Of a stretch of 64,000 nt of DNA, positions 26,369 through 35,367 are shown piece after piece; within the stretch, counting starts at the first letter, position 1; each line of letters starts with the position of its first letter. The notes under the pieces are model-generated. The model did not search any database. It had not been told where the DNA came from and saw nothing but the letters and a program-made list of their open reading frames with translations. Origin of the DNA: Oligoflexia bacterium (GTDB lineage: Bacteria; Bdellovibrionota; Bacteriovoracia; Bacteriovoracales; Bacteriovoracaceae); contig JAAEST010000053.1 of assembly GCA_024229115.1 (NCBI GenBank), positions 62,001 through 126,000 on the forward strand, written 5' to 3'. The position numbers and the translations under genes are program-made.

Positions 26369-27825
26369 TTCTTTGGGAGTTTTACAATGAAGCAAGCATT
26401 TGTTGTTTCAGTATCAATAAGTAACTCTCCTCCATGCTCGCTAGCAAAGCGACTGACAAGAGGGAGCCCTAATCCGGTTCCCTTTCCTTTTTCTTTAGTC
26501 GTAAAGAATGGTTCGAGAATCTGCTTGGCCATTTTTTTAGTTATAGCAGGTCCACTATCTGTCACACTTAAGTAGTAATTGTCACTGTCTGATTTCAAAG
26601 AGATCTTAACCCACTTCTCTTCATAGCTATTTTCAAAAATAGCATCCTTTGCATTATTGATAAGATTGAGAATAATTTGAGAGATCTTTACATCATTACA
26701 TTTTAAATAGAGATCATCTTCAAAACCATCAAATGTTAAGAGAATTCCCTTATGAGCAAGGGCCTCTTGGCAAAACTCAAGAGTTTCAAAAAGAATATCC
26801 TTAAGAGAGTTCTTTTGATGAAGATCTGTCTTACTTTTTTGAGCAAGTTTGAGAAGGCCTTTGGTAATTTTAAGAATTCTCTTAGCTGCTTTATCAACCA
26901 TCGAAAACTTCTTAGATCTTTTCTCATCTGTTTCATCTTTAGCTAAGCTTTGAGACAGCCCCATAATAATTGTCAATGGATTATTGATTTCATGAGCAAT
27001 ACCAGCAGACATTTCACCTACAGCAGCTAACTGAGAAGAGAACGCGGCCCTTTCTCTCTCAAGATTAATTTCATCTTCCAACTTCTTTTGCTCTGTCATG
27101 TCATAGCGAAGAGAAGTATAACCGATAACTTTTTCCTCTATCACCTGTGGAAAAATAAAAGTCATAACCCAATAAAGATCACCATTTTTCTTGCGATTAC
27201 AAATCATCCCCTGCCATGGTTCATTCCTCTTTAAAGTTTCCCACATATTTTTAAAGAAGCCTTTTCCATGATGACCCGAATTAACCACTTGGTGGGTTTT
27301 CCCAATTAATTCTTCATGACTATAACCAGATATTTCACAAAACTTATCATTAACAGAGGTGATCACACCTTTTTCATCTGTCTCAGCTAAGATAAGAAAA
27401 TTAGAAATATAATTTTTAAAACCAGATAATTCTTTATAAATTTTATTCTTTGAATTTAGAATATAGACATCTTTTGAAATATCTTTAAAAGTTCCGAAAA
27501 CAGAAACGCATTCTCCATTTTCAATACGAGGACGTCCGAAAGACTCCACATATTTTACTTCATTTTTGGTATTATAGATTCGACAATAGAGTCTAAATGA
27601 CTTTTGAGTTTCAACACACTTATTAAATGCTCTTTCTATTCGCTCTCTATCATCTTCATGATAAAAGCCAATGGCCTCTTCAACATTTAATTTTTGACTT
27701 TGATCAACACCATGAATGGCATAGGTTTGCGGACTCCAAAGGAGCTTATTTTCTTTGATTGAATACTCCCAACATCCAGTGTTGGTTATTTTCTCAAGTT
27801 CTTCGAGGAAGTAGGCTTTTTCCAT
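26365..27825 (-). CDS. Cytosolic PAS-PAS-HisKA-HATPase sensor kinase
   Basis: A 486-residue histidine kinase without membrane segments. Two PAS domains cover about 10-120 and 135-250 (the second has VNDKFCEISGYS and GEY-like motifs of redox/ligand PAS domains). The phosphoacceptor is H278 in GIAHEINNPL. The ATPase G2 box GKGTGLGLP is near residue 450. It probably signals to one of the several orphan REC proteins in this region; no partner is adjacent. The 3' end shares TTAA with the barrel gene at 25448. Confidence 0.93.
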   Translation of the reverse strand: MEKAYFLEELEKITNTGCWEYSIKENKLLWSPQTYAIHGVDQSQKLNVEEAIGFYHEDDRERIERAFNKCVETQKSFRLYCRIYNTKNEVKYVESFGRPRIENGECVSVFGTFKDISKDVYILNSKNKIYKELSGFKNYISNFLILAETDEKGVITSVNDKFCEISGYSHEELIGKTHQVVNSGHHGKGFFKNMWETLKRNEPWQGMICNRKKNGDLYWVMTFIFPQVIEEKVIGYTSLRYDMTEQKKLEDEINLERERAAFSSQLAAVGEMSAGIAHEINNPLTIIMGLSQSLAKDETDEKRSKKFSMVDKAAKRILKITKGLLKLAQKSKTDLHQKNSLKDILFETLEFCQEALAHKGILLTFDGFEDDLYLKCNDVKISQIILNLINNAKDAIFENSYEEKWVKISLKSDSDNYYLSVTDSGPAITKKMAKQILEPFFTTKEKGKGTGLGLPLVSRFASEHGGELLIDTETTNACFIVKLPKN

Positions 27826-27885
27826 GTAAAAATTCTATCAGAAATCATGATTTGAAACATGATCTCTGACAGAAATAAATAGAAA

Positions 27886-29382
27886 TTATGTATTAAGATA
27901 TCTTGACCTTAAATGTGATTCAAAGTACTTAGGATCTAAAACTTCCCCTGTGGCAGACTTCATTAACTCATCGATACTCATAAAAGATGCCTTCGACCAG
28001 ATATTCTCTTTTAGCCAGGAATTAATCTTAGTAAAGTCGCCTTTCTCTACATATTGATCTGTACCACCTACTCCTTTTTCGAGGGCAACTCTAATTTGAG
28101 CCGCATTCATGGCACCAAGTGTGTAAGTTGGAAAATATCCTATAGCTCCCCAAGTCCAATGAACGTCTTGCATGACTCCATCTTTGAAATTATCTTTTGT
28201 TGAAATACCAAGATACTCCTGCATCTTCACATCCCAAAGTTCAGGAAGATCATCAACCGTAATCTTCCCTTCAAGAAGATCCTTCTCTATTTCATAACGA
28301 AGAATAACATGAGCCGGATAAGTTACTTCATCAGCATTCACTCTAATATAATCCGGTTTAACTCGTGTATAAAATTTCTTAAGGTTCTCTAGCTCAAAAA
28401 AGTTAGCCGGTGTCTTATCATTCTTAAAATATTTTTCCATCAAGGGGGCGATGGCCTTTAAGAAGGCAGGCCCTCTTCCTAATTGCATTTCAAAAAGTAG
28501 ACTTTGACTCTCATGAATCCCCATCGAACGGGCACTTCCCACTGGGAAATCCCCCCACTGCTCGCTTGGTAAGCCTTGCTCATAACAAGCATGACCTGTT
28601 TCATGAATGACACCCATAAGACTTTCAGTAAAGTCATCTTCTGAATATCTTGTCGTTAAACGGACATCAGTAGGAACACCACCACAGAAAGGATGGTGAG
28701 AAACATCTAAACGTCCTCTATCAAAATTAAAACCAAGAATCTTCATAACATCAAGGCCAAGTGATTTTTGACTCTCTGTTGGGAATGGGCCTACAGGATA
28801 AATAACATCTTCAGATTTTTGTTTCTCTAAGATTTCTTGAATAAGTCCTGGCAGAAACTCTTTAACACCATTAAAAACTTTCGTCACATCTTCACTTCTT
28901 CCACTTGGCTCATAGAGATCTAGTAATGAATCATAGAGACTTAGCCCTGAAACTTCTGAACGCATCTGAGCTTCTTCTTTAGTGAGATCAAAGACCTTTT
29001 TAAGAAGTGGTGCAAAGTCTTTCCAATTATTTTCTGCTCTTAAGGATTTCCATGCCTCATGACATTCAGATTGGGCCATTGATTTTGTTTTTACAAACTC
29101 AGGAGAAAGTACGGTTGCATTTTCCCAAGATTTCTTGAGTTCTCTAAAATGAGAGGCTTGATTTTCAGATAATTTAGAAGGATCAACTTCTTCGAAGTAT
29201 TCTTTTAACTTTGGGTCAGTGATAATTTCTGTCTGAAGAACACTTAACTCCGCTGTTGCCTCGGCCCTTTTTTGTGCCCCTTCCTTAGAAAGATTAACGG
29301 CCTGATCCCAACCTACAATACTTCCCAAATGACTCAAACGAGCTAATCTCTGATATACTTTTTCAATTTGTTCTAAAGACAT
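27886..29382 (-). CDS. M32 thermostable-type metallocarboxypeptidase
   Basis: A 498-residue cytosolic zinc carboxypeptidase with the HExxH motif as HETGH, the downstream GIHESQSL segment providing the third ligand, and the DVRLTTRY substrate motif of the Taq carboxypeptidase family. The length is as expected (about 500). I chose ATG 29382 because GGAGG lies 5 bp before it; the upstream ATG 29400 has no ribosome site. Together with the M14 and M48 peptidases it makes the window rich in peptide-degrading enzymes. Confidence 0.94.
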   Translation of the reverse strand: MSLEQIEKVYQRLARLSHLGSIVGWDQAVNLSKEGAQKRAEATAELSVLQTEIITDPKLKEYFEEVDPSKLSENQASHFRELKKSWENATVLSPEFVKTKSMAQSECHEAWKSLRAENNWKDFAPLLKKVFDLTKEEAQMRSEVSGLSLYDSLLDLYEPSGRSEDVTKVFNGVKEFLPGLIQEILEKQKSEDVIYPVGPFPTESQKSLGLDVMKILGFNFDRGRLDVSHHPFCGGVPTDVRLTTRYSEDDFTESLMGVIHETGHACYEQGLPSEQWGDFPVGSARSMGIHESQSLLFEMQLGRGPAFLKAIAPLMEKYFKNDKTPANFFELENLKKFYTRVKPDYIRVNADEVTYPAHVILRYEIEKDLLEGKITVDDLPELWDVKMQEYLGISTKDNFKDGVMQDVHWTWGAIGYFPTYTLGAMNAAQIRVALEKGVGGTDQYVEKGDFTKINSWLKENIWSKASFMSIDELMKSATGEVLDPKYFESHLRSRYLNT

Positions 29383-29511
29383 AAAAACCTCCATTTCCAT
29401 GGAATTTTTAACATAAATATCTAATATCGTGAATGAAATCCAACTTATAAAAGGTTGGAAATGCTAAAAAGAACGAATAAAATAGTGGTTATTAAGATAA
29501 GGATGGTTGAT

Positions 29512-30504
29512 ATGAGTGAAAAAGCATTAGAACTGTTAAATAAAGAACTTCAAAATCTCTGTAAGACTCCTAGAGGTCGAAGAATGTTTCTAGCCTCTCT
29601 CCCCCTTATTGTCTCTGGTTGTGCAACTAAGACTTATCCAAAACAACAACATCGTCATCGTGAAGGTAATAATCAAGGACAGCAAGTCTCTTTAGATCCT
29701 GCCGGTGAAAGAAGAATGACTGTTGAATATCTGCCACAAATGGAAAAAGAATATCCAACAATTAAAAACTCTTATCTTCAAGGCTATGTTCAGAATCTTG
29801 GTAAGAGAATTACAACAACTAATGGCCTAGAAGGTCGTCCTTACAATTATAATTTTAGAATTGTTGAAGCGAAGATGATCAATGCCTTTGCTCTTCCTGC
29901 TGGCGAAGTTTTTGTAACGGCTCCCCTTGTTTTAAAAGCAAAAAGTGAAGCAGAGCTGGCCGGAGTTATTGGTCATGAAATTGGACATATTCAAGCACGA
30001 CATACTGCTGAAAGAATGCATGAAGCTGAGAAAAATAAAACAAAGAATCTTCTCTTTGGTTTAGGTGGAGCTATTCTTGGTGGAGCGGCAGGCTATGGTC
30101 TTGGGAAAATGCTTTGTAAGAAAACAGATCGCGAATGTTTAAAACGTGTTAGTCTCTATGGAGCACTTGCTGGTGGTGCTGGAACTCTCCTCATTCAAAA
30201 GTTTGCGTTCATGGCCAATAGCCGTGAAGATGAAATGGAAGCAGATCGTATTGGGTTTAAGACAGCGATGAAAGCTGGTTATCACCCTCAATATATAGGT
30301 CAATTCTATAATGAGCTTTATAAAATGGAGCAACAATATCGTCGAGGTTCAAATTCAGTAGAGTCGGCCTTAGCCGATGCCATGTCGACCCATCCTCCAG
30401 GGGAAGATAGAGTTAATCAGATGAATCAAATGGCATCCCAAGCAGGACACTCAGGTAAGATTACCTCTAATGAGTTTAAGAAGGTACAAAAGTTACTCTC
30501 TTAA
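29512..30504 (+). CDS. M48-family metalloprotease lipoprotein
   Basis: A 330-residue protein of the BepA/LoiP class with the zinc motif HEIGH (VIGHEIGHIQARH) and a downstream EMEADRIG glutamate ligand. A twin-arginine-like GRRMFLAS and a lipobox IVSGC precede the domain, so it is a lipoprotein, possibly Tat-exported. I chose ATG 29512 (AAGGA 8 bp upstream) over TTG 29455 and ATG 29503. Role: quality control of outer-membrane proteins (family knowledge). Confidence 0.88.
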   Translation: MSEKALELLNKELQNLCKTPRGRRMFLASLPLIVSGCATKTYPKQQHRHREGNNQGQQVSLDPAGERRMTVEYLPQMEKEYPTIKNSYLQGYVQNLGKRITTTNGLEGRPYNYNFRIVEAKMINAFALPAGEVFVTAPLVLKAKSEAELAGVIGHEIGHIQARHTAERMHEAEKNKTKNLLFGLGGAILGGAAGYGLGKMLCKKTDRECLKRVSLYGALAGGAGTLLIQKFAFMANSREDEMEADRIGFKTAMKAGYHPQYIGQFYNELYKMEQQYRRGSNSVESALADAMSTHPPGEDRVNQMNQMASQAGHSGKITSNEFKKVQKLLS

Positions 30505-30545
30505 ATAGTTATATCTATTTTCCCTAAATAAATTATAATTTCAGT

Positions 30546-31652
30546 ATGGGAATTTTAAACTTTTTTAAAGAAACACTGACTAATAGTTTTAAGGCCAAAC
30601 CTATACCAAGTCTTGACGGTATTCGAGGTCTTTCTTGCCTTTTTGTTATCTTCGGACATTTTAGTTATCTCTATGCTCCGATCTTTGTAGATAAGTTAGG
30701 AGAAGTCCTAGGTAAGACACTCGCCTACTCATTTGGAAATCAATATACCGGTGTTACTTTCTTCTTTGTTCTTAGTGGATTTTTGATTACTAATATTTTG
30801 ATACTTGAAGTTGAGAAAACTCAGAAGACAGATATAAAAACCTTTTTCATGAAGAGAGTTTTTAGAATCTTCCCTGCCTACTATTTTTATATGGCCTGTA
30901 TACTTGCTTGGATGGCCTATACTGTTCCTGATAGCTATACCAACAAAGATATTATTGCGGCTGGGACATATTTATATAATTACATTTCTGATAAGAACCC
31001 TTGGCATATGGGACACTTTTGGTCACTGGCGATTGAAGAACAGTTCTATCTTATTTGGCCGATTCTCTTTGCTATCTCTTTTAGAAAACTAGGCCATAAA
31101 GTTCCTTTGATCATAATTATAGCCTCACCTTTAGTAAGACTCGGAACTTATTATTTATTTCCAGAGCTAAGATCAAGAATGTCTATCATGACTCATACTC
31201 GTATTGATTCCCTCATGTTTGGATGTCTTTTGGCCTACTACTACCGCCAAGGTCTCTTCGAAAAATTTAATGAGTTTATTAAGAAATATAAGCTCCATAT
31301 TATTGGTTCTCTTCATATCTTCTTCTTGGCCAGACTTCTTCAGATGAAATTTGGCGGAAAGTATCTCATGACAATTGGTTACACTACAGAGTGTTTCTTC
31401 ATGTGTTGTCTTATTGTTTATTTGATTCTTAATAAGAACTTTATTTCAAAGCTTTTTAATGCTCCGATCATGATTCATATTGGAAACTTAAGTTACAGTC
31501 TCTATCTATGGCATGTGCCTTTTGCATGGAATAAGCTAGGAAGTGATGATCTCATCCTTAGATTTATTCTTCTCTACGTTTGTGCTTTAGGGAGCTATCT
31601 GTTGATAGAAGCCCCCTTTATGAAGCTTAGATCAGTCTATCTTCGGAAGTAA
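30546..31652 (+). CDS. Acyltransferase-3 family (OafA-like) membrane protein
   Basis: A 368-residue protein with about ten hydrophobic segments and the family opening PSLDGIRGLSCLFVIFGH, then FFVLSGFLIT and a late YSLYLWHVP motif. It transfers acyl groups, usually to surface polysaccharide, LPS or peptidoglycan. There is no SGNH domain. The 3' end overlaps the convergent 2H phosphoesterase gene by 21 bp. The specific acceptor is unknown. Confidence 0.9.
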   Translation: MGILNFFKETLTNSFKAKPIPSLDGIRGLSCLFVIFGHFSYLYAPIFVDKLGEVLGKTLAYSFGNQYTGVTFFFVLSGFLITNILILEVEKTQKTDIKTFFMKRVFRIFPAYYFYMACILAWMAYTVPDSYTNKDIIAAGTYLYNYISDKNPWHMGHFWSLAIEEQFYLIWPILFAISFRKLGHKVPLIIIIASPLVRLGTYYLFPELRSRMSIMTHTRIDSLMFGCLLAYYYRQGLFEKFNEFIKKYKLHIIGSLHIFFLARLLQMKFGGKYLMTIGYTTECFFMCCLIVYLILNKNFISKLFNAPIMIHIGNLSYSLYLWHVPFAWNKLGSDDLILRFILLYVCALGSYLLIEAPFMKLRSVYLRK

Positions 31653-32234
31653 TTCAAAACGACAAGACTTATCGTCTTTAATGACGCCATCACTTTCGTG
31701 GAGATCACGCTTCGTGAAACCAAGAGTGATATGAGGATAGTATTTCTTTGCAGAGAAAGAGTTTTTCTTTCCACCGCGAGATAAGAATAGCTTTTCAATT
31801 TTATCTCTAATATTCATAATCTCTTGAGACTTTACAACAATATAGTATGTACGAAGATCTTGAAATCTCCCTTCACCAAGACATATTGTCGTAAATTTTG
31901 AAGCTTGGAGATTATTCTCTCTCGCAATATTTTCAATTTCAGTAATTGAAACATGTTCTTTAAGAACATCGAAATACTCAACAGGAGTCACAACAGTGAT
32001 ATGAGCTTCTCCACGATTCTTTAACTTTACTCCTAGCTGCTTTTCAAGTTTAGAAAAGAGCTCTTTCACTGGATGGTAATTAATATCCATTGAAAGATAG
32101 CTTGAAAATCTGCCTTCCCCCTGATGAGAAGGCATTTCTCTTTTGCTATTATCAAAAACGCTTGGATTGATTGATAATGAGGCAAAGAGAGTTGAAGATA
32201 AAAGAACTAAAAAGAAGCTCACTATTGATTTCAT
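31632..32234 (-). CDS. Exported 2H phosphoesterase-like protein
   Basis: A 200-residue protein with a signal peptide (about 1-18) and two HxT motifs, HITVVTP and HITLGFT, spaced about 100 residues apart as in the 2H phosphoesterase fold. Relatives act on cyclic phosphates or 2',5'-linked RNA in the cytosol; an exported version is unusual. I chose ATG 32234, 1 bp after the stop of the upstream gene. They are probably co-translated. Confidence 0.75.
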   Translation of the reverse strand: MKSIVSFFLVLLSSTLFASLSINPSVFDNSKREMPSHQGEGRFSSYLSMDINYHPVKELFSKLEKQLGVKLKNRGEAHITVVTPVEYFDVLKEHVSITEIENIARENNLQASKFTTICLGEGRFQDLRTYYIVVKSQEIMNIRDKIEKLFLSRGGKKNSFSAKKYYPHITLGFTKRDLHESDGVIKDDKSCRFELLPKID

Positions 32235-32235
32235 A

Positions 32236-32820
32236 TTAGTCCAGAAGCTCAACTGTATTATTAGTCATTCTAAATCTAACTCTAAAAAGTCCGTAATTCA
32301 CTGACTTCTTAAATTGATAACCATTAGTTTTATTCTCGTATTGCTTAAGTTTAGTAACAAAAAAGTCTACTGACTTAATAGAGTTATCTGAAACTAGATC
32401 TTCATTCGCGATAAAAACTGTTTCTGCTTGAACTTTTCTATCCTGAAGTGCTTTCTCAGTAAGAAGTTTATACTCTCCATCTACATAACCTTTTAATGTA
32501 GCATCAATTGTATCAACAACGATCTCGTTACCATGTGAATTATATGAACTTGAAGCAAGTAAGTTTTCTAGTTTAAAACCAAACTTACCTTTCTTTTGTG
32601 TACATTTAAGTGAAGTAATTCTTAGCCTTAGAATTACACCTTCCGATGTTCTGATTCCAGCTACAGCTTTTAAGTTATATGCTCCCTCTCTACCTCTATA
32701 AACATCAGTTTTCTTCTGACAAAGAGCAAGAGTTCCGTCACTAACTTTAACAGTTTGGATAAGATCTGCTTTCGCAGAAAATAAAGAAATAAACGATAAA
32801 AATAAAATTAATTTTTTCAT
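32236..32820 (-). CDS. Exported protein of unknown function
   Basis: A 194-residue protein with a signal peptide (about 1-18) and a beta-rich mature domain, with a Cys pair (LALCQ, LKCTQ) that could be disulfide-bonded. No family recognised. It is the first gene of a pair with the 2H phosphoesterase (the two are separated by 1 bp). Its ribosome site lies within the strong hairpin at 32824-32852. Confidence 0.7.
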   Translation of the reverse strand: MKKLILFLSFISLFSAKADLIQTVKVSDGTLALCQKKTDVYRGREGAYNLKAVAGIRTSEGVILRLRITSLKCTQKKGKFGFKLENLLASSSYNSHGNEIVVDTIDATLKGYVDGEYKLLTEKALQDRKVQAETVFIANEDLVSDNSIKSVDFFVTKLKQYENKTNGYQFKKSVNYGLFRVRFRMTNNTVELLD

Positions 32821-32823
32821 GAT

Positions 32824-32852
32824 ACCACCCCTAAGAATAAATTAGGGGTGGT
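32824..32852 (-). promoter_or_regulatory. Very stable hairpin burying the ribosome site of the 32820 gene
   Basis: ACCACCCCTAA (32824-32834) and TTAGGGGTGGT (32842-32852) are perfect 11-bp arms with a 7-nt loop; with a 2-nt bulge the pairing extends three or more further pairs. On the minus strand AGGGGTGG is the only ribosome-site-like sequence for the ATG at 32820, and the stem ends directly before that ATG. There is no T-run, so terminator use on the minus strand is unlikely. Confidence 0.65.
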
Positions 32853-32901
32853 GTATCACATGAAACTTATGAGGTCTTACAATTGTAAGATTTATAGAGG
32901 G

Positions 32902-33207
32902 TTATCTAGAGTTCCTTCTCGACTCCCTCCGACTCTGGCGTCTTTCCATTCTATTCTGTTTTTTCTCACCGGCGTTATCATACTTATCTTGCCAGTTGGC
33001 CTTATACTCGGCCCTCTTATCTTGTCTTTCTTCACTACTAAGCCCACGTAGTTCTTCTCGACGATTCTGACGACGTTCTACCCGCTGATCCTTATTCTCT
33101 TGGAACTTCTGTCTCCACTGCTTTCTTCTTCCTTGATTGCTATCAGTATCACTCGCACTTACTGGATACAGACTCGCCATTAACAAAATCATAATTAACT
33201 TCTTCAT
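32902..33207 (-). CDS. Small exported Arg-rich protein
   Basis: A 101-residue protein with a signal peptide (about 1-19) and a mature part dominated by Arg, Glu, Gln and Lys in short repeats (RRQNRRE, RRQSRRESRR). It is probably helical, with no Cys. The ribosome site AAGGAG precedes ATG 33207. It resembles in style the protein at 20138. No family recognised; binding to nucleic acid or anionic surfaces is a guess from charge. Confidence 0.68.
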   Translation of the reverse strand: MKKLIMILLMASLYPVSASDTDSNQGRRKQWRQKFQENKDQRVERRQNRREELRGLSSEERQDKRAEYKANWQDKYDNAGEKKQNRMERRQSRRESRRNSR

Positions 33208-33292
33208 TAATAATCTCCTTCGACTATAAGTCGTGACCAAACACTTGCTTATTATAGAGAGAATTAGAATTTAGAACTGAGAATTTTGAGAT

Positions 33293-33328
33293 AAAAAATA
33301 AGCCAATGGAATCATTGGCTTTTTTTAG
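33293..33328. terminator. Bidirectional intrinsic terminator
   Basis: Perfect 8-bp stem AGCCAATG/CATTGGCT (33301-33308, 33313-33320) with loop GAAT, T-rich on both outer sides. It follows the minus-strand gene ending at 33363 and precedes the next minus-strand gene at 33207. Confidence 0.8.
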
Positions 33329-33362
33329 ATGTTTTGTTTTCTTGATAAGTGAGAATTGCCAA

Positions 33363-33812
33363 TTAAAATTGGAATGGTCTACTTTCTTCATTATAAGAAA
33401 CGTTAAATACGCCTTCATTCATGAACTCATTAATCGAGATTTCGTGAGCCCCTTGTCCGCGACAAACAACTTTCGCTTTCGTCTTTCTGAACTTAATCGT
33501 CACACTCTCGTTAATTTGAATATCAGCACCAGTCATTGGGTTTTGCCCAACTCTTGCATTAGCTACTTCTACTCTTGAAACAGTTAAACTTCTTCCTTCT
33601 TCGATATGTTGTTTCCCTTGAGTCTTCTTTCCAAAGAAAAGACGACATTTACCAACGGATAGAGTTTGCTGTCCTTGTGCAAGATCTACTCTCTTTGCAA
33701 AAGAGAACTCTGTTCCAGAAAACATATTCTTTAAAAGTGTTGGTTCAGCAGCATGATTTGAAAATGATGCCATTGCGATAAGTGCACTAAGTACTAATAA
33801 GTGTTTTTTCAT
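33363..33812 (-). CDS. Exported protein of unknown function
   Basis: A 149-residue protein with a signal peptide (about 1-21) and a beta-rich mature domain, with Cys in GKCRLFF and VVCRGQG that could pair. I chose ATG 33812, preceded by GGGG 7 bp upstream; the longer in-frame start at 33842 lacks a ribosome site. No family recognised. It is followed by a clear terminator at 33301. Confidence 0.7.
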   Translation of the reverse strand: MKKHLLVLSALIAMASFSNHAAEPTLLKNMFSGTEFSFAKRVDLAQGQQTLSVGKCRLFFGKKTQGKQHIEEGRSLTVSRVEVANARVGQNPMTGADIQINESVTIKFRKTKAKVVCRGQGAHEISINEFMNEGVFNVSYNEESRPFQF

Positions 33813-33932
33813 ATTTACCCCGATCATTATAATTTCCACCATTATCTCAAAAAACCAGTCTCGAATCTGAATCTTGGAAATGATTTCAAAGGGTGTCTAT
33901 TTATTAAACATGAAATCAGCTACAATGAAGTT

Positions 33933-34382
33933 ATGACAAATACACTCTTTCACTTATCTGCTCTTTGTGTTCTTCCCTTTTGGTTCCTGATGATCTTCAT
34001 GCCCCACTACAGGCTAACCCATAAAGCCATGAGAAGCCCTTGGATCATCCTTCCACCAGTTCTCTGCTACGTCCTACTCTTGAGCCTCAATACAGAGATC
34101 AGGATGTTAGAGCTCTTTTTAAGACCCTCTCCTGAGTACCTTGCAACACTGATGAAGCAATCATGGGCAAGTGCTCTTTTTTGGGCCTATGCCGGAGCTT
34201 TTGACCTCTTTGTTGGAAGATGGATTTATCTGGACTCTAAAGAAAAAGATATCAGACATAGGCTTATCGCTACTATTCTCTTAGTCTGTATCTTCTTTGG
34301 GCCAGTGGCCTTTCTTATGTACGGAATATTGATCTTTGTGATTAATCAGCTAAGACAATCTTCATCGGATGAGCTGGGATAG
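33933..34382 (+). CDS. ABA4-like (DUF4281) membrane protein
   Basis: A 149-residue protein with four hydrophobic segments and the family motifs MPHYRLTHKAMRSP and FDLFVGRWIYLDS. Plant ABA4 is needed for neoxanthin formation; bacterial functions are unknown. I chose ATG 33933 because the upstream extension (from 33801) is non-hydrophobic and without support. Its last 41 bp overlap the convergent GNAT gene, the longest such overlap in the window. Confidence 0.82.
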   Translation: MTNTLFHLSALCVLPFWFLMIFMPHYRLTHKAMRSPWIILPPVLCYVLLLSLNTEIRMLELFLRPSPEYLATLMKQSWASALFWAYAGAFDLFVGRWIYLDSKEKDIRHRLIATILLVCIFFGPVAFLMYGILIFVINQLRQSSSDELG

Positions 34383-34836
34383 GAACCCCATTAATGGGAC
34401 TGGCCTCATCAGGAGCATATTGAATCGCCCCCTGTTTTTCATAAAACTTTCTCGAAGTATATGTTGATTCAAAATAAATTTCTTTGAAGCCTAGTGCTTT
34501 TGCTTGCACTTTCATGGCGTCGACAATTTCTTTCCCAAGTCCATTGCCCGTTACTTCTGGAGTGAAATATAGACCACCGATTTCGGCCTTTTCCTTTCCT
34601 ATAAAAAGGAGACCATAACCATGAATCTCATTTTGATATTCAACTACCCAGACATGATGATTTTCAATCATGTTACGACGGCTTTCAAGACGAAATTCTC
34701 TTCCGCCCCAGGCACCTATTTGCTCTTCATTATAATCTTTTGAACAAAGCTCTTGAATTGAGCGCATATGAGCATCATGGATGCCACGCTCATCTCCAAT
34801 TTTTGCTTTTCTTACGAATGGTCGATCTTTACTCAT
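34342..34836 (-). CDS. GNAT-family N-acetyltransferase
   Basis: A 164-residue acetyl-CoA-dependent acetyltransferase. It opens VRKAKIGDERGIHDAH; strands and the acetyl-CoA loop follow (GGLYFTPEVTGNGLGKEIV); FYEKQGA is near the end, as in ordinary GNAT proteins. The substrate cannot be told. Its end (GVPIPAHPMKI) is typical of the family, so the 41-bp antisense overlap with the ABA4-like gene appears real. Confidence 0.9.
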   Translation of the reverse strand: MSKDRPFVRKAKIGDERGIHDAHMRSIQELCSKDYNEEQIGAWGGREFRLESRRNMIENHHVWVVEYQNEIHGYGLLFIGKEKAEIGGLYFTPEVTGNGLGKEIVDAMKVQAKALGFKEIYFESTYTSRKFYEKQGAIQYAPDEASPINGVPIPAHPMKIVLAD

Positions 34837-34854
34837 TTTTCTCTATAGGTTGAA

Positions 34855-35367
34855 TTAACTCTTTAAACCGATTTTCTTTCTCTTAGGATCTAGCTTAGGA
34901 TTGATTTTGTCATCAATATTATCAAGTCTTTCGAATACAATCTTGAATAATTTATAAGTACCATCCTCCAGCTGATCAACTCGATTCTCTAATGTGGTTT
35001 CCAACGCAAGAAAACTCCTAAGCTTTGTAAAAGTCCTCATAATTGCAATATTTACTTCAATAGCTCGATCACTATTTAGAACCCCTGATAACATCGCAAC
35101 ACCATTCTCTGTAAAAACATAGGGATAGTAACGCCTGCCTCCCTTTCCACTCTTTGAGGTCACAATTTGTGACCTCAAAGCTTCAAACTCTTCTTTTGTT
35201 AGCTGAAACATAAAGTCGTCAGGAAATCGTCTAGCATTTCTTTTAACTGTTTGATTAAAAACTTTCGTTCCAACCCCATAAAGTTTAGCTAGATCACTAT
35301 CAATCATTACTCGTTGTCCTCTAACTTCATAAATCATTTCTTGAATTTGATCTAATTGAAATTGCAT
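34855..35367 (-). CDS. ORF6N-domain DNA-binding protein
   Basis: A 170-residue protein with the ORF6N (KilA-N-related) domain at about 10-95: YEVRGQRVMIDSDLAKLYGV, NARRFPDDFMFQL, GRRYYPYVFTENGVAML. These proteins are widespread in mobile DNA and phage and bind DNA. The C-terminal part is helical and basic. The ribosome site GAGGAG precedes the ATG. The coding sequence contains a perfect 29-bp palindrome (35152-35180). It lies just outside the proposed mobile element. Confidence 0.88.
   Translation of the reverse strand: MQFQLDQIQEMIYEVRGQRVMIDSDLAKLYGVGTKVFNQTVKRNARRFPDDFMFQLTKEEFEALRSQIVTSKSGKGGRRYYPYVFTENGVAMLSGVLNSDRAIEVNIAIMRTFTKLRSFLALETTLENRVDQLEDGTYKLFKIVFERLDNIDDKINPKLDPKRKKIGLKS
35152..35180. 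repeat. Perfect 29-bp palindrome inside the ORF6N gene
   Basis: CTTTGAGGTCACAA and TTGTGACCTCAAAG are perfect 14-bp arms around a single central T. It codes for the LRSQIVTS part of the conserved domain. A protein-binding site for the ORF6N protein itself, or a strong mRNA hairpin within the gene, are both possible. Confidence 0.75.
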
